Positions 25,322 through 33,728 of a stretch of DNA of 64,000 nt are shown here, piece after piece (positions within the stretch are counted from its first letter, which is position 1; each line of letters begins with the position of its first letter). The position numbers and the translations under genes are program-made. Origin of the DNA: an uncultured Pelagibacteraceae bacterium. Its GTDB lineage: Bacteria; Pseudomonadota; Alphaproteobacteria; Pelagibacterales; Pelagibacteraceae. The stretch spans positions 62,001 through 126,000 of the forward strand of contig CACGSX010000003.1 of the NCBI GenBank assembly GCA_902575835.1, written 5' to 3'. The notes under the pieces are model-generated. The model did not search any database and was not told the origin of the DNA. It was given only the letters and a program-made list of their open reading frames with translations.

Positions 25322-25352
25322 TTATTACAATCTTATAGATTAATTGTAATAA
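25322..25352. repeat. Inverted repeat in hemC/tsaD divergent promoter
   Basis: A perfect 10-base inverted repeat, TTATTACAAT and ATTGTAATAA, separated by 11 bases, in the 58-base gap between the hemC and tsaD starts. Its position between divergent genes fits an operator for a dimeric regulator. It could also just be an AT-rich palindrome arising by chance, or a weak hairpin. No known consensus is matched with confidence. Confidence 0.35.
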
Positions 25353-25368
25353 TTAAAAAAAATAATTT

Positions 25369-26442
25369 ATGACCAAAAAATCAATTATTCTAGGAATAGA
25401 AACAAGTTGTGATGAAACTGCTGTTGCATTAGTTCAGGATGACGGTAATGATATCCCAAAAATATTATCAAACGTAGTATCTAGTCAATTTGATATTCAT
25501 AGTGAATTTGGTGGAGTTGTTCCTGAACTCGCTGCCCGGTCACATGTAGAAAAAATAAATTTAATAGCAAATAAAGCTATTGTTGAAAGTAAAATAAAGA
25601 TTAATGAAATTTCTGGAGTAGCATGCACATCTGGTCCTGGATTAATAATATGTCTTAGTGTTGGTTTAAACTTTGCAAAGGGTATGGCATCTACTTTAAA
25701 AATTCCTTTCATTGGTATTAATCATTTGGAAGGACATGCGCTTAGTCCAAAGTTACACACAAAACTAGAATATCCTTATTTGCTTTTACTAATATCTGGA
25801 GGTCATTCTCAATATCTAAGTGTAAACGGCTTAGGAGATTATAAAAGATTAGGGACAACCATCGATGATGCGCTAGGAGAAGCTTATGATAAAACAGCAA
25901 AGATTTTAGGGATAGAATTTCCTGGTGGTCCTAAGCTAGAAGAATTTGTAAAAAGAGGTGATCCTAATAAATTTAAATTACCAAAACCTATACTAGATAA
26001 AGGGGGTTGCAACTTGTCTTTCGCAGGGCTTAAAACAGCTATTTTAAGAACATCAAAAGAGATAAAAAATGAGCAAGAGAAATTTGATCTTGCTGCTTCA
26101 TTTCAAAAAACTATAGAAGAAATATTACATGTTAAAACTGAAAGAGCATTTAAAGAATTTAAGAAAATAAATACAACAAATAAATATAATTTTGTTGTAG
26201 CTGGTGGTGTTGCTGCAAATAGTGGAATAAGAAATAAATTAACAAAAGTCAGCGAAGAGAATAATTTTAAACCAATATTTCCCGACATAAGGTTATGTGG
26301 AGATAATGCAGCAATGATTGCAATGGTAGGGCTAGAAAAATACAAGGTAAAAAATTTTGATAGTTTAGATTTAATTGCTAATCCAAGATTAGCTTTAGAT
26401 AAAAACGCAAAATTTTTAAAAGGTGCTGGGGTAAAACTTTAG
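25369..26442 (+). CDS. tsaD: tRNA N6-threonylcarbamoyladenosine transferase TsaD
   Basis: A 357-residue TsaD (Gcp/YgjD), the catalytic subunit that transfers threonylcarbamoyl to A37 of ANN-decoding tRNAs. Motifs: GIETSCDETAVAL at the N-terminus, GVVPELAARSHVE, the metal-binding NHLEGHALSP, LLLISGGHSQYL, DDALGEAYDKTAK, GGVAANSGIR and the C-terminal CGDNAAMIAMVGLEKY. Length is normal. Its last base is shared with the start of the glycosyltransferase-like gene (TAG/GTG overlap). Confidence 0.97.
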   Translation: MTKKSIILGIETSCDETAVALVQDDGNDIPKILSNVVSSQFDIHSEFGGVVPELAARSHVEKINLIANKAIVESKIKINEISGVACTSGPGLIICLSVGLNFAKGMASTLKIPFIGINHLEGHALSPKLHTKLEYPYLLLLISGGHSQYLSVNGLGDYKRLGTTIDDALGEAYDKTAKILGIEFPGGPKLEEFVKRGDPNKFKLPKPILDKGGCNLSFAGLKTAILRTSKEIKNEQEKFDLAASFQKTIEEILHVKTERAFKEFKKINTTNKYNFVVAGGVAANSGIRNKLTKVSEENNFKPIFPDIRLCGDNAAMIAMVGLEKYKVKNFDSLDLIANPRLALDKNAKFLKGAGVKL

Positions 26443-27347
26443 TGAAAATTTATAAAGAAAATAAATTAAAAGTAGAAGAATTCCTGATAGTAAGTTTTTT
26501 TACCCAAAATTATAAAGATAAGGCTGATAGATTAATAAATTCCCTTAATAATTTTAATCTTAATTATAAAATATTTGAAGTTCCAACTATTCATTATTCT
26601 AAAAGCGATAAAGGATCTAATGATATTAATTATTGTATGCCTAAATTAATAATAGATATGCTGAAACAATTTAAAATACCAATTATTTTTTTAGATTGCG
26701 ATTTGGTTGTAATGAAAGAACCAAAATTATTTTATTCTCTGAAAGAAAAAAATATAGATTTTGCTATATATAACTGGTTAGAGGACTCCGAGAATGATGG
26801 ATATTTGCCAGTAAAACTCAAAATTAATTCCGAAAGAGGCGAGATAGAGGAGACTTATTATATAAATAGTGTAAACGTAAAACTTTTAAATAATCCAAAT
26901 AAAGAAGGACAACTTTTCTCAAGTGGAGGAGTAGCATATTTCTCAGAAAGTAAATCATCCATCAATGTTTTAAATGAATGGTTAGAAAATATAATTAAAT
27001 ACCCTAAAGCACCAGATGATCAATTATTAGACCATACCTTCAATTATTCATCTACTGTAAGAAAAAATTTAAAAGTTGAATGGTTAGATAAAAGTTATTG
27101 TAGAGTGTTCTGGTGGATTTTTTCAGAACCAATTATTAACCACCCGGGACACATGTCTCATAGAGTAAATGATAATTTTTTTCAGATAACTGGAAAAGAG
27201 AGATTTAAAATTGAAAACACTATTAAGAGAAATAGTAGTAAAGTTTCAAAAGAATTTATAATAGATGCTAAAAATAAAAAAATATTAAAAGTAGAAAAAG
27301 GAAAAATATTTGTTGTAAGAAGCTTTACAGAAAGCGTGTATGTTTAA
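26442..27347 (+). CDS. Nucleotide-diphospho-sugar transferase-like protein (predicted GT-A fold)
   Basis: A 301-residue protein I cannot place in a named family. The region IPIIFLDCDLVVMKEPKLF has the hydrophobic strand plus DxD pattern of GT-A glycosyltransferases. SSGGVAYFSESKSSINVLNEW followed by KAPDDQLLDHTF resembles the second half of nucleotide-diphospho-sugar transferases (SSGGV...DDQ). No membrane segment or signal peptide is evident. GTG start overlapping the tsaD stop. In many alphaproteobacteria gpsA occupies this slot between tsaD and the EVE-domain gene; here a putative glycosyltransferase is found instead (inference from general knowledge of the order). Confidence 0.55.
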   Translation: MKIYKENKLKVEEFLIVSFFTQNYKDKADRLINSLNNFNLNYKIFEVPTIHYSKSDKGSNDINYCMPKLIIDMLKQFKIPIIFLDCDLVVMKEPKLFYSLKEKNIDFAIYNWLEDSENDGYLPVKLKINSERGEIEETYYINSVNVKLLNNPNKEGQLFSSGGVAYFSESKSSINVLNEWLENIIKYPKAPDDQLLDHTFNYSSTVRKNLKVEWLDKSYCRVFWWIFSEPIINHPGHMSHRVNDNFFQITGKERFKIENTIKRNSSKVSKEFIIDAKNKKILKVEKGKIFVVRSFTESVYV

Positions 27348-27356
27348 TTTGAAAAT

Positions 27357-27770
27357 ATGAATTATTGGCTAATAAAATCTGAGCCAAATGTTTGGTCTAT
27401 TGATCAACAAATTAAAGCTGGAACTAAAGGTGCTGACTGGGATGGAGTAAGAAATTATCAAGCAGCAAATAATTTGAAAAAAATGGAAAAGGGTGATCTT
27501 TGTTTTTTTTACCATTCAAATATTGGTAAAGAAATCGTTGGAATTGTTGAGGTAATTAAAACAGCATTTATCGACCCGACAGATAAGGAGAAACGATTTG
27601 TAGCAGTAAAAGTTAAGTATAAAAGTAAACTAAAAACATCTGTTTCTCTTGAAAACATTAAAAAAAATAAAGATTTAAAAGATATTGCGCTTATAAAACA
27701 AAGCAGATTGTCTGTCATGCCAATCAACACTAAATGCTGGAAAATTATTTTGAAGATGGGTAGTATCTGA
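27357..27770 (+). CDS. EVE (PUA-like) domain protein
   Basis: A 137-residue single-domain EVE protein: YWLIKSEPNVWSIDQQIKAG, the pocket sequence WDGVRNYQAANNLKKMEKGD, FFYHSNIGKEIVGIVEV and VKVKYKSKL. EVE domains belong to the PUA superfamily and bind modified bases in DNA or RNA; their precise role in alphaproteobacteria is unknown. Located in the tsaD neighbourhood, 9 bases after the glycosyltransferase-like gene and 14 bases before acs. The tRNA-modification neighbour hints at, but does not prove, an RNA link. Confidence 0.9.
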   Translation: MNYWLIKSEPNVWSIDQQIKAGTKGADWDGVRNYQAANNLKKMEKGDLCFFYHSNIGKEIVGIVEVIKTAFIDPTDKEKRFVAVKVKYKSKLKTSVSLENIKKNKDLKDIALIKQSRLSVMPINTKCWKIILKMGSI

Positions 27771-27784
27771 AAAATTTATAATCG

Positions 27785-29806
27785 ATGCCAAAAAAAAAAG
27801 CTAAAAAAAGAAAAAAAAAAATAATTACTAAAAGAAAAACTAAGGCAAAGTCTTTAGCTCCAAAGCAAGAAAAAGAACTTATATATAGAACAAAGAAAGA
27901 CTGGATTAGCAAAGCCTTAGTAAATAAATCTCAGTACGAAAAAAAATATAAATCTTCAATAAAAGATAATGATGGCTTCTGGAAAAAAGAAGGAAAGAGA
28001 ATTAATTGGATAAAATCGTATACAAAAATTAAAGATGTTAAATATAGTAAATCAGATGTTAAGATAAAATGGTTTTACGACGGTACTCTTAATGCATCGG
28101 CAAATTGTATTGATAGACACTTAAAAAAAAATAAAGACAAAACTGCAATTATATGGGTTGGAGATGATCCAAAAGTTCAAAAGAAAATTTCCTACAAAGA
28201 ATTACACAAAGAAGTTTCTAAAGCCGCAAATGGTCTTAAAGAATTAGGGGTTAAGAAAGGTGATAGAGTAACAATCTATTTAACTATGATACCAGAACTT
28301 GCATATACTATGTTAGCATGTGCGAGGATAGGAGCGGTGCATTCAATAATCTTTGGAGGATTTTCTCCAGATAGTATTTCTGGAAGAATAAACGATTGTG
28401 AGTCTGATTATCTAATTACAGCTGATGAAGGTGTAAGAGGTGGAAAAATAATCCCATTAAAATCAATAGCTGATGAGGCTTTAGTAAGTTGCCCAAACGT
28501 AAAAAAATGTGTTGTTGTAAAAAGAACAGGCAATAGAATAAATTGGGATGAACGGAGAGATGTTTGGTATCACGAGTTAACAAAAAAAGTTTCAAATAAA
28601 TGCGAACCAGAAGAAATGAATGCAGAAGATCCCTTATTTATTTTATATACTTCAGGATCAACAGGAAAACCGAAAGGGGTGATGCATACAACTGGAGGGT
28701 ATATGGTTTACGCATCAATGACTCATCAGTATATATTCAATTATAAACCTAAAGATATTTATTGGTGTACAGCTGACATTGGTTGGGTAACTGGTCATAG
28801 CTATATTATTTATGGACCATTATCTAATGGAGCAACAACTATTATGTTTGAGGGAATTCCAACTTATCCGGATAGTTCAAGATGGTGGCAAATCGTTGAT
28901 AAATATAAAGTGAATATTTTTTATACTGCTCCGACAGCAATAAGAGCTTTAATGAGAGAAGGTGATAAGCCTGTTAAAAAAACATCAAGAAAATCACTGA
29001 AATTATTAGGAACCGTGGGCGAACCAATCAATCCAGAAGCTTGGGAATGGTATTATAAAACTGTTGGAGATTCGAACTGCCCAATTGTTGATACTTGGTG
29101 GCAAACGGAAACGGGTGGAATATTAATCAGTCCTCAAACAGGTGCTATAAATTTAAAACCAGGTTCAGCAACAAAACCATTTTATGGAATTAAACCAGTA
29201 ATAGTTAGTAAAGATGGAAAAGTTTTAAAAGGAGAAGCTGAAGGTCGATTATGTATTGCACAATCTTGGCCTGGTCAAATGCGGACGGTTTACGGAGATC
29301 ATCAAAGGTTTATTGATACTTATTTTTCACAATTTGATGGAAAATATTTTACAGGAGATGGATGTAGAAGAGATAAAGATGGATACTATTGGATAACAGG
29401 AAGAGTAGACGATGTGATAATAGTATCAGGACATAATCTTGGAACTGCAGAAATAGAAAGTGCTTTCGTTGCTCATCCAAAAGTTGCTGAGGCTGCTGTT
29501 GTTGGATATCCTCATGATATTAAAGGTAATGGCTTGTATTGTTATGTAACTTTAAATGTGGGAGAAAAATCGACTTTAGATTTAGAGAGAGATTTAAAGC
29601 TTTGGGTTAGAAAACAAATTGGTCCAATAGCTACACCTGATCTAATTCAATTTTCACCTGGACTTCCAAAAACTAGATCAGGCAAAATTATGAGAAGAAT
29701 ACTTAGAAAAATAGCAGCTAATGAACATGATCAATTAGGTGATACAACAACTTTGGCAGATCCAAGTGTTGTAAAAAGTTTAGTTGAAAATAGAAAAAAT
29801 ACCTAA
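27785..29806 (+). CDS. acs: Acetyl-CoA synthetase with lysine-rich N-terminal extension
   Basis: A 673-residue AMP-forming acetyl-CoA synthetase. From residue ~35 it follows E. coli Acs closely: [36 protein letters not shown] (P-loop), [28 protein letters not shown] and the regulated-lysine motif TRSGKIMRR near the end. It makes acetyl-CoA from acetate. The first ~28 residues are extra, 14 of the first 24 being Lys or Arg, encoded by A-runs of 10, 7 and 11 bases; no internal start would remove them. A sodium:solute symporter pair lies 0.7 kb downstream and may import acetate or another carboxylate. Confidence 0.95.
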   Translation: MPKKKAKKRKKKIITKRKTKAKSLAPKQEKELIYRTKKDWISKALVNKSQYEKKYKSSIKDNDGFWKKEGKRINWIKSYTKIKDVKYSKSDVKIKWFYDGTLNASANCIDRHLKKNKDKTAIIWVGDDPKVQKKISYKELHKEVSKAANGLKELGVKKGDRVTIYLTMIPELAYTMLACARIGAVHSIIFGGFSPDSISGRINDCESDYLITADEGVRGGKIIPLKSIADEALVSCPNVKKCVVVKRTGNRINWDERRDVWYHELTKKVSNKCEPEEMNAEDPLFILYTSGSTGKPKGVMHTTGGYMVYASMTHQYIFNYKPKDIYWCTADIGWVTGHSYIIYGPLSNGATTIMFEGIPTYPDSSRWWQIVDKYKVNIFYTAPTAIRALMREGDKPVKKTSRKSLKLLGTVGEPINPEAWEWYYKTVGDSNCPIVDTWWQTETGGILISPQTGAINLKPGSATKPFYGIKPVIVSKDGKVLKGEAEGRLCIAQSWPGQMRTVYGDHQRFIDTYFSQFDGKYFTGDGCRRDKDGYYWITGRVDDVIIVSGHNLGTAEIESAFVAHPKVAEAAVVGYPHDIKGNGLYCYVTLNVGEKSTLDLERDLKLWVRKQIGPIATPDLIQFSPGLPKTRSGKIMRRILRKIAANEHDQLGDTTTLADPSVVKSLVENRKNT

Positions 29807-30432
29807 AAATTTATTAATTCTATAAATTCCTTTTTAACATTATCCCATTTCAGGATCATAGAATTTAAAACTATTTTTTTGTCTAAAGATTTTAACTCTT
29901 CAGCTATTGGTGACCATTCATATAAAGATAAAGCACTAGTATTAAAAGGTAATGACTCATGGTACTCATTCCAATTAATGTTTTGATATCTCTCAAGAAA
30001 TTTTTTTTTTGCATTTTCATATATTTCATTTGGCATTTCATTTTTTTGAAGTTCATTATCCAAAATCTGAAAATATATTTCATTTGCTTTTTCAGTATCA
30101 TGTTGATTTCTAATATTTTTTAAAAAAGAAATCGCATAAAATGTAAGATCTTGTAAAGCAACTGAGTAGATGTTCCATTTAGCTTTGTTAATCGATCCTA
30201 AAAATATCTCATCTTCAAACATCAATACATATTTTGCTCCCATTCTTGTTTTAAGATATCCATATAGAGTAACTTGGCTTACCCATGCAGATTTTTTTTG
30301 AATAAATTCTTTCAGATCGGAATAATTTTCGATTTTTTTTGTTTTTTTGAAATATTTTAAGAATGGAATGAAATATTCCTTTAAATACTCAAATTTCAAA
30401 TCTTTGAGCTTTAATTTGTATTTAATGCCCAT
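29803..30432 (-). CDS. Conserved hypothetical protein
   Basis: A 209-residue soluble protein I do not recognise. Its central part ([23 protein letters not shown], then [24 protein letters not shown]) is helical and aromatic-rich, and looks like a conserved core. The rest is charged. No membrane segment or signal peptide. Its stop codon overlaps the acs stop within the four bases CTAA. It sits between acs and the symporter genes, but on the opposite strand, so no functional link can be inferred. A role in the neighbouring carbon metabolism is only a guess. Confidence 0.6.
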   Translation of the reverse strand: MGIKYKLKLKDLKFEYLKEYFIPFLKYFKKTKKIENYSDLKEFIQKKSAWVSQVTLYGYLKTRMGAKYVLMFEDEIFLGSINKAKWNIYSVALQDLTFYAISFLKNIRNQHDTEKANEIYFQILDNELQKNEMPNEIYENAKKKFLERYQNINWNEYHESLPFNTSALSLYEWSPIAEELKSLDKKIVLNSMILKWDNVKKEFIELINF

Positions 30433-30543
30433 TTAGAACCGATATTACTAATTTTACTATAAATATATGCCATTTTTTACCCTTTAATTATCACATTAAA
30501 TGAGTATGAATTATATCTTTAACCTATAGGGAGGATTAAAATA

Positions 30544-30801
30544 ATGTCAAACAAAGAAAAGCACTGGGAAAAAACCAGAGGATTAATGATTATCACATTA
30601 ATTATTTGGTTTGTTTTCGGTTATCTGATCTTCATGTTTGGTTCTGACCTAAACACTTCAAGTTTTATGGGATATCCATTAGCGTATTACATGTGTGCGC
30701 AAGGTTCCATCATTGCATTTGTGGTCCTAATTTTTTGGTTTGCAAATAGACAGGAAAAAATCGATGAAGAGTTTGGTTTTACCGAAAAGGAGGATGATTA
30801 A
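30544..30801 (+). CDS. Sodium:solute symporter small subunit (DUF4212)
   Basis: An 85-residue protein with two transmembrane helices (about 14-34 and 55-76), matching the DUF4212 / small-subunit family found only next to a specific class of large sodium:solute symporters. Motifs are WEKTRGLMIITLIIWFVFGY and YPLAYYMCAQGSI. It begins after a good Shine-Dalgarno (GGGAGG) and its stop shares one base with the ATG of the large subunit. Probably required for assembly or function of the transporter. Inner membrane. Confidence 0.88.
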   Translation: MSNKEKHWEKTRGLMIITLIIWFVFGYLIFMFGSDLNTSSFMGYPLAYYMCAQGSIIAFVVLIFWFANRQEKIDEEFGFTEKEDD

Positions 30802-32639
30802 TGTTTAAAGGCAATTTTATTGACAACCTACCAAAAATTTACGGAACATATACTGGGGGCTTTATTGTATTCATCATATTGATGGCGATAGCAGAGCAAG
30901 CAGGTATGACCGCTAAAACAATTGGTATTTTGTTTGTCGCCTTTACAGTTTGTATATATGCCTTGATTGGGTATTTATCTAGAACTGTTCAGGTCGATGC
31001 TTATTATGTTGCTGGAAGACAGGTGCCAACAGTATTTAACGGAATGGCAACTGCAGCTGACTGGATGTCAGGTGCATCATTCGTTGCAATGGCTGGTGGT
31101 ATTTATTTTGGTGGTTATACTTATATGGCTTTCTTGGTCGGTTGGACTGGGGGATACGTTTTAGTATCATCACTTTTAGCACCATACTTAAGAAAATTTG
31201 GATGTTATACCGTGCCAGATTTCATTGGAACAAGATACGGCGGAAACTTTGCAAGGTTCTGTGCCGTAGTTGTTTTAACATTGGCTTCTTTCACGTATGT
31301 AACAGCTCAAATTAACGCAACAGGAACAATTGCATCAAGAGCACTAAGTATTCCATTTGAATTAGGAGTTTGGGTTGGACTAGTTAGTATTTTACTTTGT
31401 TCAATGCTAGGCGGAATGAGAGCGGTGACTTGGACACAGGTTGCACAATACATAGTATTGATTATTGCTTACTTAATTCCAGTATTCTGGATTAGTAACA
31501 AATCTGGATTTGGTTTCTTTCCACACTTTATGTTAGGTGAGGAAGTAGCTAGATTAGGTGATCTTGAAGCTCAATTTGGATTAGTCAAAAATGCTGCTGC
31601 GGACGTCAAAGCTGCAGGTGTACCAGGTGGTCTAAAATCTATCGCTGTATCGCACGCAGGTGTGCCAGAAGGTGGAATGGCTGCATGGAAGTTTATTTCA
31701 TTAGCATTATGTATGATGGTGGGAACAGCTTCTTTACCACACATTTTAATGAGATACTTCACTACTCCAAGTGTTAAAGCTGCAAGAAAATCAGTGGCAT
31801 GGTCACTATTCTTTATTGCATTGCTTTATACTTCAGCGCCAATGCTTGCAACATTATCCAAAATCTCACTAATTGATCCAAACTTACCAACAGGTATTAT
31901 TGGAAAACCAATTGCTGAAATTATGCAAATTGAGTGGGTAAATGCTTGGATTAATGTAAAACAAGCCTTCATAGCAGACTTTAACGGAGATGGTATTCTT
32001 CAGTTAAATGAATGGTTTATGAGAGGTGACGTAGTTGTACTTGCAACTCCTGAAGTTGCTGGATTACCATACGTAATCTCTGGACTAGTTGCTGCAGGAG
32101 GAATGGCTGCCGCGATGTCAACTGCTGATGGTCTAATTCTTGCTATCGCAAACGCTTTATCACATGATATCTATTACAAAATCATTGATCCAAAAGCGGA
32201 TGTAAGAAAGAGATTGTTAGTTGCTAGAGCACTTCTAATAGTTATTGGTGCTGCTGGAGCATACATTGCATCAATGAGGATCACTAGTATCCTTGGTGCA
32301 GTTGCTTGGGCATTTGACTTTGCAATGTCAGGATTGTTCTTCCCATTAATACTTGGTGTATGGTGGAAGAGAGCAACAAGACAAGGAGCAATAGCAGGTA
32401 TGATAGCGGGTCTTGCATCAGGAACAGCTTATCTAATTTATGTGTATCCTAAGTTTATGGGTAATGCACCTTGGTTAGGTATTGACCATTTACGTTTCGG
32501 TATAATCGGAGCGTCGGTCTGTTTAGTTGTAATGGTTGTAGTAAGTTTAATGACTGAAGAGCCAGATAAAGCTACACAGCAAATGGTAGACGAAGTTCGT
32601 GTTCCATCAGGTAAGACAATACTTGGTAAGCAACACTAA
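30801..32639 (+). CDS. Sodium:solute symporter large subunit (acetate permease-like)
   Basis: A 612-residue SSS-family transporter with about 13 helices. Motifs: VDAYYVAGRQVPTVFNGMATAADWMSGASF (given here in part as YYVAGRQVP and TAADWMSGASF), GCYTVPDFIGTRYGG, LPHILMRYFTTPSVKAARKS and AAAMSTADGLILAIANALSHD. It is the ActP-like subgroup that pairs with a DUF4212 small subunit. Strong Shine-Dalgarno AAGGAGG overlaps the end of the small-subunit gene. The substrate is probably a short-chain carboxylate, suggested by the proximity to acs, but this is inference. A clear terminator follows 13 bases after the stop. Confidence 0.9.
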   Translation: MFKGNFIDNLPKIYGTYTGGFIVFIILMAIAEQAGMTAKTIGILFVAFTVCIYALIGYLSRTVQVDAYYVAGRQVPTVFNGMATAADWMSGASFVAMAGGIYFGGYTYMAFLVGWTGGYVLVSSLLAPYLRKFGCYTVPDFIGTRYGGNFARFCAVVVLTLASFTYVTAQINATGTIASRALSIPFELGVWVGLVSILLCSMLGGMRAVTWTQVAQYIVLIIAYLIPVFWISNKSGFGFFPHFMLGEEVARLGDLEAQFGLVKNAAADVKAAGVPGGLKSIAVSHAGVPEGGMAAWKFISLALCMMVGTASLPHILMRYFTTPSVKAARKSVAWSLFFIALLYTSAPMLATLSKISLIDPNLPTGIIGKPIAEIMQIEWVNAWINVKQAFIADFNGDGILQLNEWFMRGDVVVLATPEVAGLPYVISGLVAAGGMAAAMSTADGLILAIANALSHDIYYKIIDPKADVRKRLLVARALLIVIGAAGAYIASMRITSILGAVAWAFDFAMSGLFFPLILGVWWKRATRQGAIAGMIAGLASGTAYLIYVYPKFMGNAPWLGIDHLRFGIIGASVCLVVMVVVSLMTEEPDKATQQMVDEVRVPSGKTILGKQH

Positions 32640-32651
32640 ATTAAACTTTAT

Positions 32652-32678
32652 TGGGGGCGATATTCGCCCCCATCTTTT
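32652..32678 (+). terminator. Rho-independent terminator after the symporter genes
   Basis: GGGGGCGA (32653-32660), loop TAT, TCGCCCCC (32664-32671): an 8-bp perfect GC-rich stem, extended by a T-A pair at 32652/32672, followed by TCTTTTC. It is the most GC-rich hairpin in the window and stands right after the symporter stop. It separates that highly expressed pair from the next gene, whose ATG begins only 7 bases after the T-tract. Confidence 0.88.
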
Positions 32679-32684
32679 CAGAAA

Positions 32685-33020
32685 ATGCCAATATATATTT
32701 TAGTAATAGACTACATTTTAGGTATCATCATGTGGACTTTAATTGGAAGATCCGCAATGAATATTTTTCAAAAAGAAGATTCTGAATTCTTTTTTATGAA
32801 AGTATTTGTAAAATACACAAATCCAATAATTAAAATTTTTAAATTCATAACTCCTAGTTTCATTATAGGACCATTAGTTCCACTTTATGTAGCGTGGTTT
32901 TTTTATATGTTTAGATTTTATTTAATGCCCTATTTAATGGGTTATTCTGTTATGGGAATGTTATCGTTTCCATTAGAAAGTGAAATAGCTGCAGAAATTT
33001 ATAAAATATTTGGTAAATAA
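32685..33020 (+). CDS. Small hypothetical membrane protein
   Basis: A 111-residue protein I do not recognise, with hydrophobic segments at about 3-22, 56-75 and a further C-terminal one. IMWTLIGRSAMNIFQ and FIIGPLVPLYVAWFFYMFRFYLMPYL look like conserved helices. The shape is like YggT family or other small alphaproteobacterial inner-membrane proteins, but the YggT motif is not clear. Translation starts at ATG 32685 without an evident Shine-Dalgarno, just downstream of the terminator, so it needs its own promoter or low-level read-through. It precedes rpe by 47 bases. Confidence 0.6.
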   Translation: MPIYILVIDYILGIIMWTLIGRSAMNIFQKEDSEFFFMKVFVKYTNPIIKIFKFITPSFIIGPLVPLYVAWFFYMFRFYLMPYLMGYSVMGMLSFPLESEIAAEIYKIFGK

Positions 33021-33067
33021 CAATTCAAATATATCGAAAAATTGATAGTACTAGTTTTTATTTATTA

Positions 33068-33727
33068 ATGAAAAATATAAAAATTTCGCCTTCAATACTT
33101 TCTTCAGATTTTAGCCAGTTAGGCGAGGAAATTAAAAGATTAGAAGATGGTGGCGCTGACTTAATTCATGTCGATGTTATGGATGGACATTTTGTTCCGA
33201 ACATCACAATAGGCCCCCCAGTAATAAAAACTTTAAGAAATTATACAAAATTACCCTTTGATGTACATTTGATGATCTCGCCGGTTCATAAATATATTAA
33301 AAATTTTGCTGAAGCAGGATCTGATATAATAACAATTCATCCTGAAGCAACTGATAATTTAATTGAGTCAATTCAACTTATAAAGCAATTAAAGAAAAAA
33401 GTGGGCGTATCTTTAAATCCAAATACGGAAATAAATATCATAGAAAAACTTTTAAAAGATATTGATTTAGTTTTAATCATGAGTGTACATCCAGGATTTG
33501 GTGGTCAAAAATTTATGCCAGAGGTAATTGAAAAAATTAAAAAGCTTTTTCAAATTAAAAAAGATAATAAATTAAACTTTGATATTGAAGTTGATGGTGG
33601 AATTAACTTTTCTAATTCAAAGGAAGTTATATCAGCAGGAGCAAATATATTGGTTTCAGGAACAACTATATTTCATGAAAATAATGGCGATATTAAAAAA
33701 AATATAGAAACGCTAAGATCAATGTAA
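33068..33727 (+). CDS. rpe: Ribulose-phosphate 3-epimerase
   Basis: A 219-residue TIM-barrel epimerase interconverting ribulose-5-P and xylulose-5-P. Motifs: ISPSILSSDFSQLGEEI, the catalytic HVDVMDGHFVPN, FDVHLMI, LIMSVHPGFGGQKF, and IEVDGGINFSN with VSGTTIF. Full length. It leads a tight run rpe, heparinase-like, purH: 1 base separates it from the next gene. Confidence 0.97.
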   Translation: MKNIKISPSILSSDFSQLGEEIKRLEDGGADLIHVDVMDGHFVPNITIGPPVIKTLRNYTKLPFDVHLMISPVHKYIKNFAEAGSDIITIHPEATDNLIESIQLIKQLKKKVGVSLNPNTEINIIEKLLKDIDLVLIMSVHPGFGGQKFMPEVIEKIKKLFQIKKDNKLNFDIEVDGGINFSNSKEVISAGANILVSGTTIFHENNGDIKKNIETLRSM

Positions 33728-33728
33728 A

